DNA of 64,000 nucleotides from an uncultured Brevibacillus sp. (GCA_946402065.1 CAMIVR010000001.1:32708-96707), one strand, 5' to 3'. Counted from the first letter of the stretch, positions 8,815 to 17,674 are shown. Notes: a model not told the origin generated them from the sequence alone. Numbers and translations: made by a program.

Positions 8815-9180
8815 TTATTTCGCTTCTTCCAGCAAGAAGAACGGACGGCCGACAATCGCTTCCAGACGGAAGTAGCGATCAAGGCCTGTCGCGCGGAAAC
8901 CGTGTGTCATGCTCGCGACGGTTTGCAGGTCCGGGACATCGTACAGAAAGATGGCATGCCAGCCTGTGTTGCCAGCAGCACCGGCAGTAAGGATGTCGCG
9001 GTCGAGCGTGCCGAGCAGCTGCGAACCGTTTTCCTTCCACGCAGCCAGCACGTCATTCAGCTTTGGCAGAATCTGCTCCCGCTTTTCTTCCCCGGTCGTC
9101 TGAAACCAGCCGGTTGACTCGAACAAAATCAATACGCGCAACGGATTGGGTACTTGCGGTGCCCCGTGTTCAATCGCCAT
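8815..9180 (-). CDS. Small alpha/beta protein of unknown function
   Basis: 121 aa. I do not recognise the exact family. The order of a strand (LRVLILFESTGWF), a helix (REQILPKLNDVLAAWKENG), strands (IFLYDVPDLQTV) and a C-terminal RLEAIVGRPFFLL suggests a dimeric alpha+beta-barrel (ferredoxin-like) fold. Small pathway proteins of this fold often act as isomerases or monooxygenases, but that is only analogy here. It has a GGAG ribosome site and lies 42 bases upstream of the luciferase-like gene and 37 bases after the SDR gene, so it is an operon member and may serve the same oxidation step. Confidence 0.7.
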   Translation of the reverse strand: MAIEHGAPQVPNPLRVLILFESTGWFQTTGEEKREQILPKLNDVLAAWKENGSQLLGTLDRDILTAGAAGNTGWHAIFLYDVPDLQTVASMTHGFRATGLDRYFRLEAIVGRPFFLLEEAK

Positions 9181-9217
9181 CTAGTATTTCACTCCTTTTC
9201 CTTTGTGGATCGCATGC

Positions 9218-9973
9218 TTATCGCATCAGCCTGCCGCCATTTATGTCAAACGTAGCGCCGGTGACAAAACCGCCGTTATCCGAGGCCAGATACGAGACGA
9301 GATCAGCTACCTCCTCGGGTTCGCCGACGCGTCCGAGCGGAATCGTCTGGACCATTTTCGCCAACGCTTCCGGCGCGATTTTATCCATCTCCGGCGTTCT
9401 TACCGAGGCCGGAGTCACGGCGTTTACCGTAATGTTGTAGCTGGCCAGCGCTCTTGCGAATACCTTGGTCAAGGCGAGCTGTCCCGCCTTTGACGCGCAG
9501 TAGTGAGCCCCAGACGTCAGCGGTCCGAATTGCCCGCCGAAGGACGACATGTTGATGATCCGCCCCCACCGCTGCTCCTTCATCACCGGCAGAACAGCCT
9601 GGGAGTAGAAGAATGTACCGCCCAAATTGACCGACATGATCTGGTTCCATTCTTCCAGGGTAATGTCTTCAATCGCTGTTTCCGTGCGAATGCCGGCATT
9701 ATTGACAAGGATGTCGATCCGACCCCATCGCGCCATCACAGCGTCAACGCTTTCCCGGATCGCCTGCTGGTCGGATACATCCATCGGAAAAATCATCAAG
9801 TGGCTGGACGCATCTTGAGTGGAATGCTTCGCGGCAATTTCCTCCAGTTTGTGTCGGCTGCGGCTGAGGAGCGCGACGCGTTTACCCTCCTGCAAAAACT
9901 TCTCGGCAATCGCCAAACCCAATCCTTGAGAAGCGCCGGTGACGATTGCCACCCGTTCTGTTGCTGTAGTCAA
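9218..9973 (-). CDS. Short-chain dehydrogenase/reductase
   Basis: 251 aa, a classical SDR of FabG size. The cofactor motif TGASQGLG is at 12-19 and NNAG at 91-94. The catalytic set is Asn116, Ser143/Ser144, Tyr158 and Lys162 (YCASK). PLGRVGEPEEVADLVSYLAS and GATFDINGG are typical of the C-terminus. It probably oxidises a dihydrodiol or an alcohol intermediate made by the Rieske oxygenase upstream (inference). It starts with TTG at 9973 behind a full GGAGGTGATC ribosome site. Confidence 0.92.
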   Translation of the reverse strand: MTTATERVAIVTGASQGLGLAIAEKFLQEGKRVALLSRSRHKLEEIAAKHSTQDASSHLMIFPMDVSDQQAIRESVDAVMARWGRIDILVNNAGIRTETAIEDITLEEWNQIMSVNLGGTFFYSQAVLPVMKEQRWGRIINMSSFGGQFGPLTSGAHYCASKAGQLALTKVFARALASYNITVNAVTPASVRTPEMDKIAPEALAKMVQTIPLGRVGEPEEVADLVSYLASDNGGFVTGATFDINGGRLMR

Positions 9974-10003
9974 GAGATCACCTCCTTTATGAGAAAATTC
10001 ATT

Positions 10004-11206
10004 CTATTTTACCCAAATTTTACTGAGCGCTCGCAGTGTGTTTTCACCGGTCACCTTGGCAATTTCCGTATCGCTGTAGCCGTGCTTCACCAGCCATCTG
10101 ACGATATTGGACATCGCTTCCGCCGGGTCTTCGCTTCCCCTCACGTAAGCCGATTCGCGAAAAACCTCCCCGCTGTGCGATTTGCCGATCGACAGCTGCT
10201 GGTCAACCGCATGCTGCAAGGCCACATGATCGCCAAAGAACGTATCCGGCCCGAAGCCGACATGATCGATGCCGACGAGTCTGACAACGTATTCGAAGTG
10301 CTCCATGATCGCATCGAGGCAATGATCGGGATGCTGTTTGGTCAAGGTCGTGTTCGGTGCGGCGAGAATCCCGATGACTCCGCCCTTGTCGGCACAGGCG
10401 AGCAGGACGTCATCCGGTTTCATCCGCGGCGTATGCCACAGTGCGCGCGCTCCGGCGTGTGTCATCAGCACCGGTTTTTCGCTGGCGGCAATCACATCCA
10501 GACTGGTTTGGTCGCCGCAATGGGAAATATCGATTGCCATGCCCAGTTGGTTCATCCGTTTTACGACTCTGTGTCCAAAGCTGGTCAAGCCTCCGTCCCG
10601 TTCCTCGGCCAAGCCCGATCCGAGCATATTCGTTTCATTGTAGGTAATGCCCATGCAGCGGATGCCAAGCCCGTAGAGGACATCGACGCGGTCGAGCTCA
10701 TTTTCCAGCGCAGTCGCCGTTTCCAGGCAAGGAATCAAGGCGATCCTTCCCGTGCTTTTCGCCTTGAACAGATCAAACATGCTGGTGGCGATCATCACCA
10801 GATCCTGCTGGGCGATATCGCAATAGCGCATCCCCAGGTTCCAGATGACATCATCCCACTTGAGCCCGCTCCGGGTAGCGGTGTTCATGATCCCATCCAT
10901 GAAGTTGTCAAACAGAACGTCGATGCCCGATCGGGCCAGGCCCTCGTAGCCAAAGGCCGTATAGCCTTTCTGGCAGTAGGCAAGCGTGTCAGAGGCATCA
11001 AGCGGCATCACGAATCCGTGGTCCCGCAGCGAGATGATCAACTGCTCTCTGAAGATTCGCTCGACCCGACGCTCTTCCTGATCTGACAGGTTGACATGAT
11101 ATGTGCCCAGTCTTTCCGTTTGGCTGGCGAGGGGAAAAGCGGGATAGTCTTTTCCTGCTTCCAGATATTGAAATGAACGATAGCCGTCATAGTATTTCGC
11201 CTTCAC
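10004..11206 (-). CDS. Membrane dipeptidase family (M19) metallohydrolase
   Basis: About 400 aa. The renal-dipeptidase family signature TSFGHRVVKRMNQLGMAIDI is followed by SHCGDQTSLDVI, with HAGARALWHTPR and GIDHVGFGPDTFFGDH further on; these carry the zinc His/Asp ligands. Family members cleave dipeptides or related amide bonds and need a binuclear zinc site. No signal peptide is present. The start is probably GTG at 11206, because GGAGGTG lies 8 bases ahead; the frame is open to a GTG at 11221. In this cluster a peptidase is unusual: it may release an aromatic acid or amine from an amino-acid conjugate. Confidence 0.9.
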   Translation of the reverse strand: MKAKYYDGYRSFQYLEAGKDYPAFPLASQTERLGTYHVNLSDQEERRVERIFREQLIISLRDHGFVMPLDASDTLAYCQKGYTAFGYEGLARSGIDVLFDNFMDGIMNTATRSGLKWDDVIWNLGMRYCDIAQQDLVMIATSMFDLFKAKSTGRIALIPCLETATALENELDRVDVLYGLGIRCMGITYNETNMLGSGLAEERDGGLTSFGHRVVKRMNQLGMAIDISHCGDQTSLDVIAASEKPVLMTHAGARALWHTPRMKPDDVLLACADKGGVIGILAAPNTTLTKQHPDHCLDAIMEHFEYVVRLVGIDHVGFGPDTFFGDHVALQHAVDQQLSIGKSHSGEVFRESAYVRGSEDPAEAMSNIVRWLVKHGYSDTEIAKVTGENTLRALSKIWVK

Positions 11207-11244
11207 ATCCAGCACCTCCACATTTGCAGGCGGCCCGAGCGACC

Positions 11245-12519
11245 TTACGAATTCTTCGCCAGCACGGCAAATGCATCGGCAAGGGGGATGACCTCATTCC
11301 ATTCCTTCTCCCTGGAGTCGTACTTGCCGTTGCTGTACAGCGTTTCCAACGGTATGTCCTGCAAGCGCGGCAGACTCTTGCCATCCTGGAACCGTCTCAC
11401 CTGCTCGAGGAGCATCCGCCTCATCTGAATGATCGGCATATCGCTTGTCCCCAGGTGTTCCAGGGAGCGGTCGACGATCGGCCCCATCGTTTCCGTCACG
11501 GCGTGATCCTGATTGGCGATCCCGCGAATGCCGGAGAAATTGCCCGCTTTCATCAACTCGCGATCCTGCTCGTAATCGTTTGACAGGTTGCGCAGCTTTT
11601 TCAGCTGTTCATCCAGTATCAGACCGCGGCGCTCATGCTGTCCTCTTGCATCGATCGGCTTGGCGTGGGAGAACTGAACATCCCAGCTCCATGTGCTGTA
11701 ATCATCCCGCGGGATAAATGCGTGCCACATGCCGTCTTCGCCGCCAAAGCGCGGAGGAAAGGTATAGAAGGGAAAAATATAGTGAATTTCCATAAAGGCG
11801 TAGCTCGTCTCGTCTCCTTCGCCGACCGCGATGCAGCGTCGTCCGTAATTCGTCGGTTCGACGGACTGTTTTACCGGAGGATTGCGCACCAAGGGATGCG
11901 CCGGATCAATCCCCAAATCCGTGCTGAGCAAGCCGCCTTTGACATCCTGTGTGTCGAGCGCTTTATGCAAGAACGCGGCGTGAACGAAATCCAGATCGTT
12001 TTCCATCACTTGCAGGTAGTTGCACTCCTGCCATACGCGCTCAACCAGCAGCTGATTATCCGGCAGTCCCATCCAGTAAAAATTGGGCAGCGGCGGCTGA
12101 TGCTCCTTCGGGCCGAGATAGCCCCAGACAATTCCGTTTTGCTCCTGTACGGGATAAGCAGTCAAATGGATGCTGTTTTTGAAGTTGCTCATCTTTGGCT
12201 CGGATGGCAATTCCATACAGTTGCCGTGTACATCGAATTTCCAGCCGTGATAAATGCAGGTGAGTCCGCATCCGGCATTGATTCCTACAGCTAGCGAGGT
12301 GCCTCTGTGCGGGCATTTTTCATCAACCAGCCCGACCTTCCCTTCCGAATCGCGAAAGGCAACCAGATTTTCCCCGAGCAGCTTGACTCGGACCGGCTTT
12401 CCATCGGGGAGAATTTCGTCCGACTTTAACACCGGCAGCCAGTATCTGCGGAACATATCGCCCATCGGCGTCCCTTTGCCGATTCGGGTAATGAGAATGT
12501 TGTCCTCGACTTTCAGCAT
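11245..12519 (-). CDS. Rieske non-heme iron aromatic oxygenase, alpha-type subunit
   Basis: 424 aa. Rieske [2Fe-2S] ligands are Cys69-x-His71 and Cys88-x2-His91 (CPHRG, CIYHGWKFD). The mononuclear iron site carries His180 and His185 in NDLDFVHAAFLH. The sequence type is that of phthalate-4,5-dioxygenase or vanillate-demethylase-like oxygenases, which have no beta subunit. It needs an electron chain; a ferredoxin gene is at 13264 but no reductase is seen. ATG at 12519 follows GGAGGCACACTC; the frame is open far upstream, but that part is not coding-like. It probably starts ring attack or side-chain removal in this pathway. Confidence 0.94.
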   Translation of the reverse strand: MLKVEDNILITRIGKGTPMGDMFRRYWLPVLKSDEILPDGKPVRVKLLGENLVAFRDSEGKVGLVDEKCPHRGTSLAVGINAGCGLTCIYHGWKFDVHGNCMELPSEPKMSNFKNSIHLTAYPVQEQNGIVWGYLGPKEHQPPLPNFYWMGLPDNQLLVERVWQECNYLQVMENDLDFVHAAFLHKALDTQDVKGGLLSTDLGIDPAHPLVRNPPVKQSVEPTNYGRRCIAVGEGDETSYAFMEIHYIFPFYTFPPRFGGEDGMWHAFIPRDDYSTWSWDVQFSHAKPIDARGQHERRGLILDEQLKKLRNLSNDYEQDRELMKAGNFSGIRGIANQDHAVTETMGPIVDRSLEHLGTSDMPIIQMRRMLLEQVRRFQDGKSLPRLQDIPLETLYSNGKYDSREKEWNEVIPLADAFAVLAKNS

Positions 12520-12559
12520 GAGTGTGCCTCCTTTTTCAGCAAGATGGTTCAAAAGGTTC

Positions 12560-12976
12560 TTACAGTAGTGCCAGAGCAGCCAGGCAACAGGCCATGTCTT
12601 CTTCGGTCTTTCCGCCGCTTGCCCCGATGCCGCCGATCGTCTGTCCATCGACCTGGATCGGGTAGCCGCCGCCAAAAACAACGAGCCGGGAAGTATGCAC
12701 AATCCCTTCCTTAAGAGGCGGATCGTTCTGGATCAGCGGGTACCATTCATGCGTAGGCAAGCCGAAAGCGACTGATGTGTACGCCTTGTTTATCGCGATT
12801 TCGATACTGAGCAGCGGAGCGTTGTCCATTCGCCGGAAGCTGACCAGATTGCCCCCGTCGTCGACAACTGCCAGATTTACGCAAATACCCAGCTGCTCTG
12901 CCTTGCAGGTCGCCGCTTCAATCATCCTGTCGGCCATTTTCTGTGTAATCGTTTTCTTTACACGGTACAAGTCCAG
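12560..12976 (-). CDS. GlcG/HbpS-type (DUF336) protein, start uncertain
   Basis: About 138 aa. GlcG-like features are LAVVDDGGNLVSFRRMDNAP, INKAYTSVAFG, FGGGYPIQVDGQTIGGIGAS and a closing GGKTEEDMA. Members of this family are often encoded next to catabolic oxygenases; their function is mostly unclear (HbpS binds heme). The start is odd. A strong AGGAGG site sits 8 bases before a CTG at 12976, while GTG at 13006 has no site and TTG at 12970 is 14 bases away. So either CTG or TTG is used. It is the first gene of the operon running down to 2344. Confidence 0.85.
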   Translation of the reverse strand: MDLYRVKKTITQKMADRMIEAATCKAEQLGICVNLAVVDDGGNLVSFRRMDNAPLLSIEIAINKAYTSVAFGLPTHEWYPLIQNDPPLKEGIVHTSRLVVFGGGYPIQVDGQTIGGIGASGGKTEEDMACCLAALALL

Positions 12977-13042
12977 TGAGCATCCCTCCTGATTGCCGCT
13001 GTTCACAAATGCTGCTCTTTACGCGTCTGCATTCATGTTAAC

Positions 13043-13071
13043 AATTAATTCCGAATATTTATACAACTCAA
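13043..13071 (-). promoter_or_regulatory. Possible promoter of the catabolic operon
   Basis: On the minus strand TTGAGT (13071-13066) and TTAATT (13048-13043) are spaced by 17 bases. Nearby are CTGTAC/GTACAG-type inverted repeats (for example CTGTACGAATCATACAG around 13095-13111) that could be an operator. The -10 match is poor, so this is only a candidate. The region separates the ferredoxin terminator from the GlcG-like gene. Confidence 0.3.
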
Positions 13072-13214
13072 CCGTACAGTGTTTCTGGTGATTTCCTGTA
13101 CGAATCATACAGGTGGGGCCGTTCTTGTCCGCAGAAACGGCATGAGTATCGAAATCTGCCGTTCTTTTGAAAGCAACCACGAAAAAGACCTTGTTTCAAG
13201 CTGTAGTGGCGGGA

Positions 13215-13250
13215 GAAAGAAAACAGCCCAGCATCGACTGCTGGACTGTT
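13215..13250 (-). terminator. Terminator after ferredoxin gene
   Basis: The stem AACAGTCCAGCA/TGCTGGGCTGTT on the minus strand (13250-13239 and 13233-13222) has one wobble and a 5-base loop, followed by TTCTTTC. It separates the dioxygenase-ferredoxin unit from the downstream Rieske operon. Confidence 0.8.
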
Positions 13251-13263
13251 TGCTGCTTACTGA

Positions 13264-13542
13264 CTATCCCGTTACTCGTATGTGCAAATTGCTCCGCGGG
13301 TATGTTTTGCATGCCAGACTGTAGCGCTGCTGGCGCTCGATATCCGGCAAAACGGCCTTTGAGCTGACACCCTGCTCATATTCACCTTCCAGGACAAGGA
13401 TCTTGCACATGCCACATCCGCCGCCGCGACAGCCAACGGGAATATTGATGCCGCTCCTTCTCGCTGCGACAAGCAAATCGAATTCGCCTGAGCAGGTATA
13501 GGCGACGAGGGTCTCCCCCGTTTGCACTTTTATTTCAAACAC
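13264..13542 (-). CDS. Plant-type [2Fe-2S] ferredoxin
   Basis: 92 aa. Cluster ligands are Cys38, Cys43, Cys46 and Cys78, in the C-x4-C-x2-C-x31-C pattern of plant-type ferredoxins (VGCRGGGCGMCK, LACKT). It should carry electrons to the Rieske oxygenase, or keep the extradiol dioxygenase iron reduced as XylT-type ferredoxins do for catechol 2,3-dioxygenase. The second role fits, since it lies directly behind the dioxygenase gene. The start is GTG at 13542 behind GGGAGTGGAG. It is the last gene before a terminator. Confidence 0.93.
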   Translation of the reverse strand: MFEIKVQTGETLVAYTCSGEFDLLVAARRSGINIPVGCRGGGCGMCKILVLEGEYEQGVSSKAVLPDIERQQRYSLACKTYPRSNLHIRVTG

Positions 13543-13590
13543 AGCCGCTCCACTCCCTTCCCGGTTTTCATGGCTGGTTGTTCCAGGTGC

Positions 13591-14502
13591 TTACGTGAGT
13601 GCCTTCACGAACGACTCAATCAACTCGCGGCGATGGTAGAAGATCCCCTGGCCAATCTTGTCCTCTGTCCAGGTAATCGTCGGAATGTCCGGATAGGCAA
13701 TGTAACCGCTCGCAAACGCTTCGTTGCGATTCCCCGACGGATCAAAGAAATAGATCGTCTCTCCTCTGGTAATCCCGTGGCGCGTCGGCGTAACTTCGAT
13801 CTGCACGTCGTTGCGGGTGAGAATATCGGCCGCTTTCAGCACATCGTACCAATTGTCTACATGGAAGGCGGCGTGGTGCAGCTTGTTGTCAGGACCTTTG
13901 ATAAAGGCAAGGTCATGGGCCTTGTTTGCTTTAAACAAAAAGCTGCCCACCATCGTCTCTCCGTCGACCGTCATAATTTTCTCGCTCTGTCTGAAATCGA
14001 GAGCCTCCATGAAAAAGCGGGTGACGGTCTCGACATCATCCCCGGTTAGCAGCACATGGTCGAGTGCATGCGGCGCAATCCCTCGTGTGTTGTCCGGCCA
14101 AGGATGCGGATTGAGCGTTCCTACCGCCTTGCCCAGGCAGTCGATATCATGGTAGATTTCCGCCGTATGGCCTGTCGGCAGGATAAAGCGGACTGCCTGT
14201 CCTTCGCCGAGCCTCGTACCGTTCGATACGCGCCGGACTGTGCAGCCAAACTGTTCTATCCGCTTTTCCAGCACGGCGAGGTCCTCCAGCTTTTCTACCT
14301 TGAAGCCAAAATGCTCCAGTCCAGGCGCATCCGCTTCCTTTAAGATGATACTGTGGTGATCCCATTCATCCCACGCTTTAAAATACACTCTGCCTTCAGA
14401 TCTTCCTGTCTCTTCCAGGCCAATCACATTTTTGTAATAGTCAACCGCTTTCTCCAGCTCCATTACGCGCAGCTCTACTCTGCCCAGACGCATGATCCCC
14501 AT
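13591..14502 (-). CDS. Extradiol catechol 2,3-dioxygenase (XylE-like)
   Basis: 303 aa, two VOC-fold repeats. Iron ligands are His149 (ALDHV), His210 (LHHAAFHV) and Glu261 (GNRNEAF), matching His153, His214 and Glu265 of XylE with a constant offset. The enzyme opens a catechol ring beside the diol with Fe(II) and O2, giving a yellow semialdehyde. AAAGGAGG precedes ATG at 14502. It forms a two-gene unit with the ferredoxin. No hydrolase or dehydrogenase for the ring-fission product is seen in the window, so the lower pathway must be elsewhere or use the SDR. Confidence 0.95.
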   Translation of the reverse strand: MGIMRLGRVELRVMELEKAVDYYKNVIGLEETGRSEGRVYFKAWDEWDHHSIILKEADAPGLEHFGFKVEKLEDLAVLEKRIEQFGCTVRRVSNGTRLGEGQAVRFILPTGHTAEIYHDIDCLGKAVGTLNPHPWPDNTRGIAPHALDHVLLTGDDVETVTRFFMEALDFRQSEKIMTVDGETMVGSFLFKANKAHDLAFIKGPDNKLHHAAFHVDNWYDVLKAADILTRNDVQIEVTPTRHGITRGETIYFFDPSGNRNEAFASGYIAYPDIPTITWTEDKIGQGIFYHRRELIESFVKALT

Positions 14503-14719
14503 CAGTCAATACCTCCTTTGTGATTAAATATTCAAAATATTTACCCTCTATTATAAAAAGTGCCATTTGTAAAAAATACAACCGTTCCGGCTGAAAATCC
14601 AAAGGAATTCCGTACCTTTCAGTTAGTGGTTTCTTGGCCAAAAATCAAGCAAAGTAGTAGTACGCATTTCGTTTGGAGAGGAAACCATTCAACAATCTGT
14701 CAACCTGGAGGAATCGAAT

Positions 14720-15178
14720 ATGAGCAAAAAAGAGATACATGACGCTTTGTCAGAGGAGTTGCTGCAATTTCTGGACGGCCAGAGACTGGTCCTTTTGTCC
14801 ACTGTCGATGCGGAAACGGGATCGCCTGCCGTCTCTGCCATTTCCTGGGTCAAGGCGCTCGATGCCCACACCATCCGCTTTTCAGTCGCCATTTCTTCCA
14901 AAATCGTCCCGAATCTGAGAAACCACCCCGGCGCCACTATGTGTCTCATCGGACTGGGTACGGTATACTCCATCTCGGGTTCATGCAGGATTGTCGAAGA
15001 ACCGATGCAAGGCGTACAGATGCGTCTGGCCAAACTGGAGCTGTCCGTCGAGAGTGTTCAGGAAAGCATGTTCTGGGGGTCGAAAATCGTAACCGAGCCT
15101 GCCTACGAAAAGACGCAAATGATCGAAAAGTCGGTTGAATTGGACCGGCAGGTATTCAGCATTTTGCTGGAGTCATGA
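14720..15178 (+). CDS. Pyridoxamine 5'-phosphate oxidase-fold flavin protein
   Basis: 152 aa, a split-barrel FMN-binding type: LSTVDAETGSPAVSAISWVK at about 28-47, then IRFSVAISSKIVPNLRNHPG and SGSCRIVEEP. Relatives reduce small molecules with flavin or bind flavin or F420. The specific role is unknown. GGAGGAATCGAAT precedes ATG. It is transcribed away from the catechol dioxygenase, with 217 bases between them, and is followed by its own terminator, so it is a single-gene unit that may share the divergent control region. Confidence 0.85.
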   Translation: MSKKEIHDALSEELLQFLDGQRLVLLSTVDAETGSPAVSAISWVKALDAHTIRFSVAISSKIVPNLRNHPGATMCLIGLGTVYSISGSCRIVEEPMQGVQMRLAKLELSVESVQESMFWGSKIVTEPAYEKTQMIEKSVELDRQVFSILLES

Positions 15179-15204
15179 CTGGCGGAGAGTCCCTCGCGAA
15201 ATAA

Positions 15205-15246
15205 ATCCCGGCTCCTTTGAAACAGGGGCCGGGATGCTTGGTTTTT
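15205..15246 (+). terminator. Terminator after PNPOx-fold gene
   Basis: ATCCCGGCTCCT (15205-15216) pairs with AGGGGCCGGGAT (15224-15235) with one wobble. TTTTTT follows at about 15242-15247. Confidence 0.85.
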
Positions 15247-15250
15247 TGTC

Positions 15251-15997
15251 TTATTCCAATATCCGCAAGAAGGAACGCAGCCGTTCATTCGTGCTTTTTT
15301 CAAAAATCTCAACCGGCGTGCCGATTTCCGCTACTTTTCCTTGCTCCATATAACAGACGCGATCGGCAACCTCTTTGGCAAAGCCCATTTCATGCGTCAC
15401 CACGATCATCGTCATTCCTTCGCCCGCAAGCGTTTTCATTACCTGCAACACTTCGCCGATCAGCTCCGGATCGAGTGCCGAGGTCGGCTCGTCGAACAAC
15501 ATGACTTTTGGCTTCATCGCCAGCGCACGGGCGATTGCCACACGCTGCTGCTGTCCCCCGGAAAGCATCGCCGGGTATTCATTCTGCTTTTCCAGCAAGC
15601 CGACCTTTTCCAACAAGCTGAGTGCGTGCTGCTTTACTTCTGTTGCGTCCCGCTTTGCAACGTTGATCGGCGCGCACATCAAATTCTCCAATACAGTCAT
15701 GTGCGGAAACAGATTAAACTGCTGAAAAACCATTCCCAACTCTTGCCTTACCTTGTTTAAATTCGTCTCAGGTGCGTTAATCTGCGTGTTATCGATGTAT
15801 ATTTCACCTGCTTCCGGCTTCTCCAATTGATTGATACACCTGAGCAGGGTGCTTTTTCCCGAGCCGCTGGAACCGATGATGACGACGACTTCCCCTTTGA
15901 AGACTTCGAGACTGACATCAGTTAACACGGTTAGCTCACCAAAGCGTTTGCTTACCTGATTGATTCGAACGAGTGGTTGTTGCGCCTGGCTTTTCAT
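15251..15997 (-). CDS. Polar amino acid ABC transporter ATPase (GlnQ type)
   Basis: 248 aa. Walker [10 protein letters not shown] at about 42-50, Q-loop [12 protein letters not shown], signature [15 protein letters not shown] and Walker [14 protein letters not shown], followed by VVTHEMGFA. This layout is specific to the polar amino acid uptake family. It energises the permease at 15997 and receptor at 16732. The start ATG shares one base with the permease stop (TAATG), so translation is coupled. The cargo is probably an amino acid or opine-like derivative, given the enzymes in the neighbouring genes. Confidence 0.94.
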   Translation of the reverse strand: MKSQAQQPLVRINQVSKRFGELTVLTDVSLEVFKGEVVVIIGSSGSGKSTLLRCINQLEKPEAGEIYIDNTQINAPETNLNKVRQELGMVFQQFNLFPHMTVLENLMCAPINVAKRDATEVKQHALSLLEKVGLLEKQNEYPAMLSGGQQQRVAIARALAMKPKVMLFDEPTSALDPELIGEVLQVMKTLAGEGMTMIVVTHEMGFAKEVADRVCYMEQGKVAEIGTPVEIFEKSTNERLRSFLRILE

Positions 15998-16668
15998 TAG
16001 ACATTACTTCTCCTTTCCCCGACTGAAACACGCCGTTCCATATAAGCAATGGCCTTGGCAATCGTATACGTCATCACGTAGTACAAGATAGACGCAACAA
16101 TGAAAAACTCCAAATAGGCAAAGTTCACGCTGGCAAATCGATTCGTATTGTGCATGAGTTCCTCTGCCGTAATAACGGAGCATAGTGAGGAGTCTTTTAA
16201 CGTGATAATGAACTGGTTGCCCAACGGGGGGAGGCTGAAGCGAAATGCCTGGGGAAGAATCACTTTGCGCATCGCCATCGGATAGCTCATCCCCAGCGAA
16301 CGCGCCGCTTCCATCTGGCCGAAAGGAATCGACGTAATGCTGCCGCGAAAAATTTCTGCTACGTAAGCGCCGCCATTGATCCCAAGTCCGATGACTGACG
16401 AAGTAAACGCATCCAATTCCAGCCCTAGTTGCGGCAAGCCAAAGTAGACGAGATAGAGCTGAACCAGCAGCGGCGTGCCACGGATAAAGTTAATGTAGAA
16501 GTCAGCCAATTTTTGCAATACTTTTGCGTGGGAAATCTTCATAAACGCGGTCGCCAGCCCAAACAGCACGCTGACGGCTATGGCGAGTACGGAAATTTCT
16601 ATCGTTAACACCGATGCTTTCAGTAAATAAGGAATGTACTCGTATACGAGTGAAAAATCAAGCTTCAT
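15997..16668 (-). CDS. Polar amino acid ABC transporter permease
   Basis: 223 aa, about five membrane segments. [20 protein letters not shown] at about 79-98 is the typical HisM/GlnP motif, and the EAA loop reads [24 protein letters not shown] at about 137-160. ATG at 16668 follows GGAGGGTAGAT. The gene lies between its receptor and its ATPase. A single permease gene implies a homodimeric channel. Confidence 0.94.
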   Translation of the reverse strand: MKLDFSLVYEYIPYLLKASVLTIEISVLAIAVSVLFGLATAFMKISHAKVLQKLADFYINFIRGTPLLVQLYLVYFGLPQLGLELDAFTSSVIGLGINGGAYVAEIFRGSITSIPFGQMEAARSLGMSYPMAMRKVILPQAFRFSLPPLGNQFIITLKDSSLCSVITAEELMHNTNRFASVNFAYLEFFIVASILYYVMTYTIAKAIAYMERRVSVGERRSNV

Positions 16669-16696
16669 ATCTACCCTCCAAATCTGCGATGGTGGT

Positions 16697-16725
16697 AATG
16701 GCAGTGCAACAGGTGCACTGCCATT
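16697..16725 (-). promoter_or_regulatory. Intercistronic hairpin between receptor and permease genes
   Basis: Perfect 12-bp stem, AATGGCAGTGCA with TGCACTGCCATT, loop of five, no T-run. It lies between the receptor stop and the permease ribosome site. Such hairpins usually stabilise the upstream receptor message so that more receptor than permease is made; this role is inferred. Confidence 0.7.
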
Positions 16726-16731
16726 TCGTCA

Positions 16732-17559
16732 TTAACGGATGTCGATACCAAACCATTTTTCACTAATTTTCGTATACGTCCCATCCTGTCTCATCGCTTC
16801 CAGTATCTTTTCCAGCTCATCCTTCAGCGCTGTATCGTCCTTGCTTACGGCAATGCCACATTTTTCATCGTAGAGCGGCTCCCCAACCAGCTTGAACGGA
16901 AAGCCTTTTTCTTTAATCGCATTGGCTGCAATCAGCTTGTCTGCGATGACTGCTTTTACGCGATTATTGGACATATCGGTAAAGGTATCGACACTTGAGC
17001 TGTACGTTTTGACTTCAGCCCCGAACTCCCGTGCCTTTTTCTCATAAGTCGTGCCAAGTGCGACCCCGACAACGACTCCTTTCAAATCATCTTTCCCTGT
17101 AATCGCGGAATCGTTGGGAACGACCACATTCGCACCGGAAGTGTAATACTGGACGAAATCTACTTTCTTTTGCCGTTCTTCTGTAATGGCCATACTGCCG
17201 AGTATCATGTCGTACTTGTTGGTGAGAAGACCGGCGATAATGGCATCCCACTCGGTTGTCACCGGTTTGGCCTCAACGCCCATCCGCTTGGCAATTTCCT
17301 TGGCAATATCGACATCGAATCCATCCAGTTCATTATTTTTGTTGACGAAGTTGAAGGGCGGGTACTTTCCGCTCATAGCCATGGTCAGTTGACCGCTCTC
17401 TTTGATTTTGTCCACATGCGTTTTTGAGGCCGAAGCATCGGTCGATTGCTCTGCCGTTCCCGTCGCAGCTTGACCTGAATTGCCAGGACTTGCGGCAGAA
17501 CACCCAAACAAACCTCCCATTACAAATAACAAGCCAAGCAAGCAGAATGCCTTTTTCAT
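16732..17559 (-). CDS. Amino acid ABC transporter substrate-binding lipoprotein
   Basis: 275 aa. The lipoprotein signal MKKAFCLLGLLFVMGGLFGC has the lipid anchor at Cys20. The mature family-3 solute-binding domain shows GKYPPFNFVNKNNELDGFDVDIAKEIAKRMG and WDAIIAGLLTNKYDMILGSMAITEERQKKVDF. This fold binds polar amino acids and opines. GAGGGTTGATGCGAT precedes ATG. It is the first gene of the transporter unit, 115 bases after the opine-dehydrogenase-like gene on the same strand. Confidence 0.94.
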   Translation of the reverse strand: MKKAFCLLGLLFVMGGLFGCSAASPGNSGQAATGTAEQSTDASASKTHVDKIKESGQLTMAMSGKYPPFNFVNKNNELDGFDVDIAKEIAKRMGVEAKPVTTEWDAIIAGLLTNKYDMILGSMAITEERQKKVDFVQYYTSGANVVVPNDSAITGKDDLKGVVVGVALGTTYEKKAREFGAEVKTYSSSVDTFTDMSNNRVKAVIADKLIAANAIKEKGFPFKLVGEPLYDEKCGIAVSKDDTALKDELEKILEAMRQDGTYTKISEKWFGIDIR

Positions 17560-17674
17560 ATCGCATCAACCCTCTTACGTATATTTGTTTCAAAGTATAA
17601 AAGATTCAGATTAGCGGTACTATCAACATTCTACTAAAATTGGGTGGGATTTTTTGTCCACTTGGATAATCGGC

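Noticed and set aside
9503..11086. 527-aa open frame on the plus strand
   Set aside because: It lies exactly opposite the M19 dipeptidase and SDR genes, has no ribosome site and its composition is that of a reversed gene.
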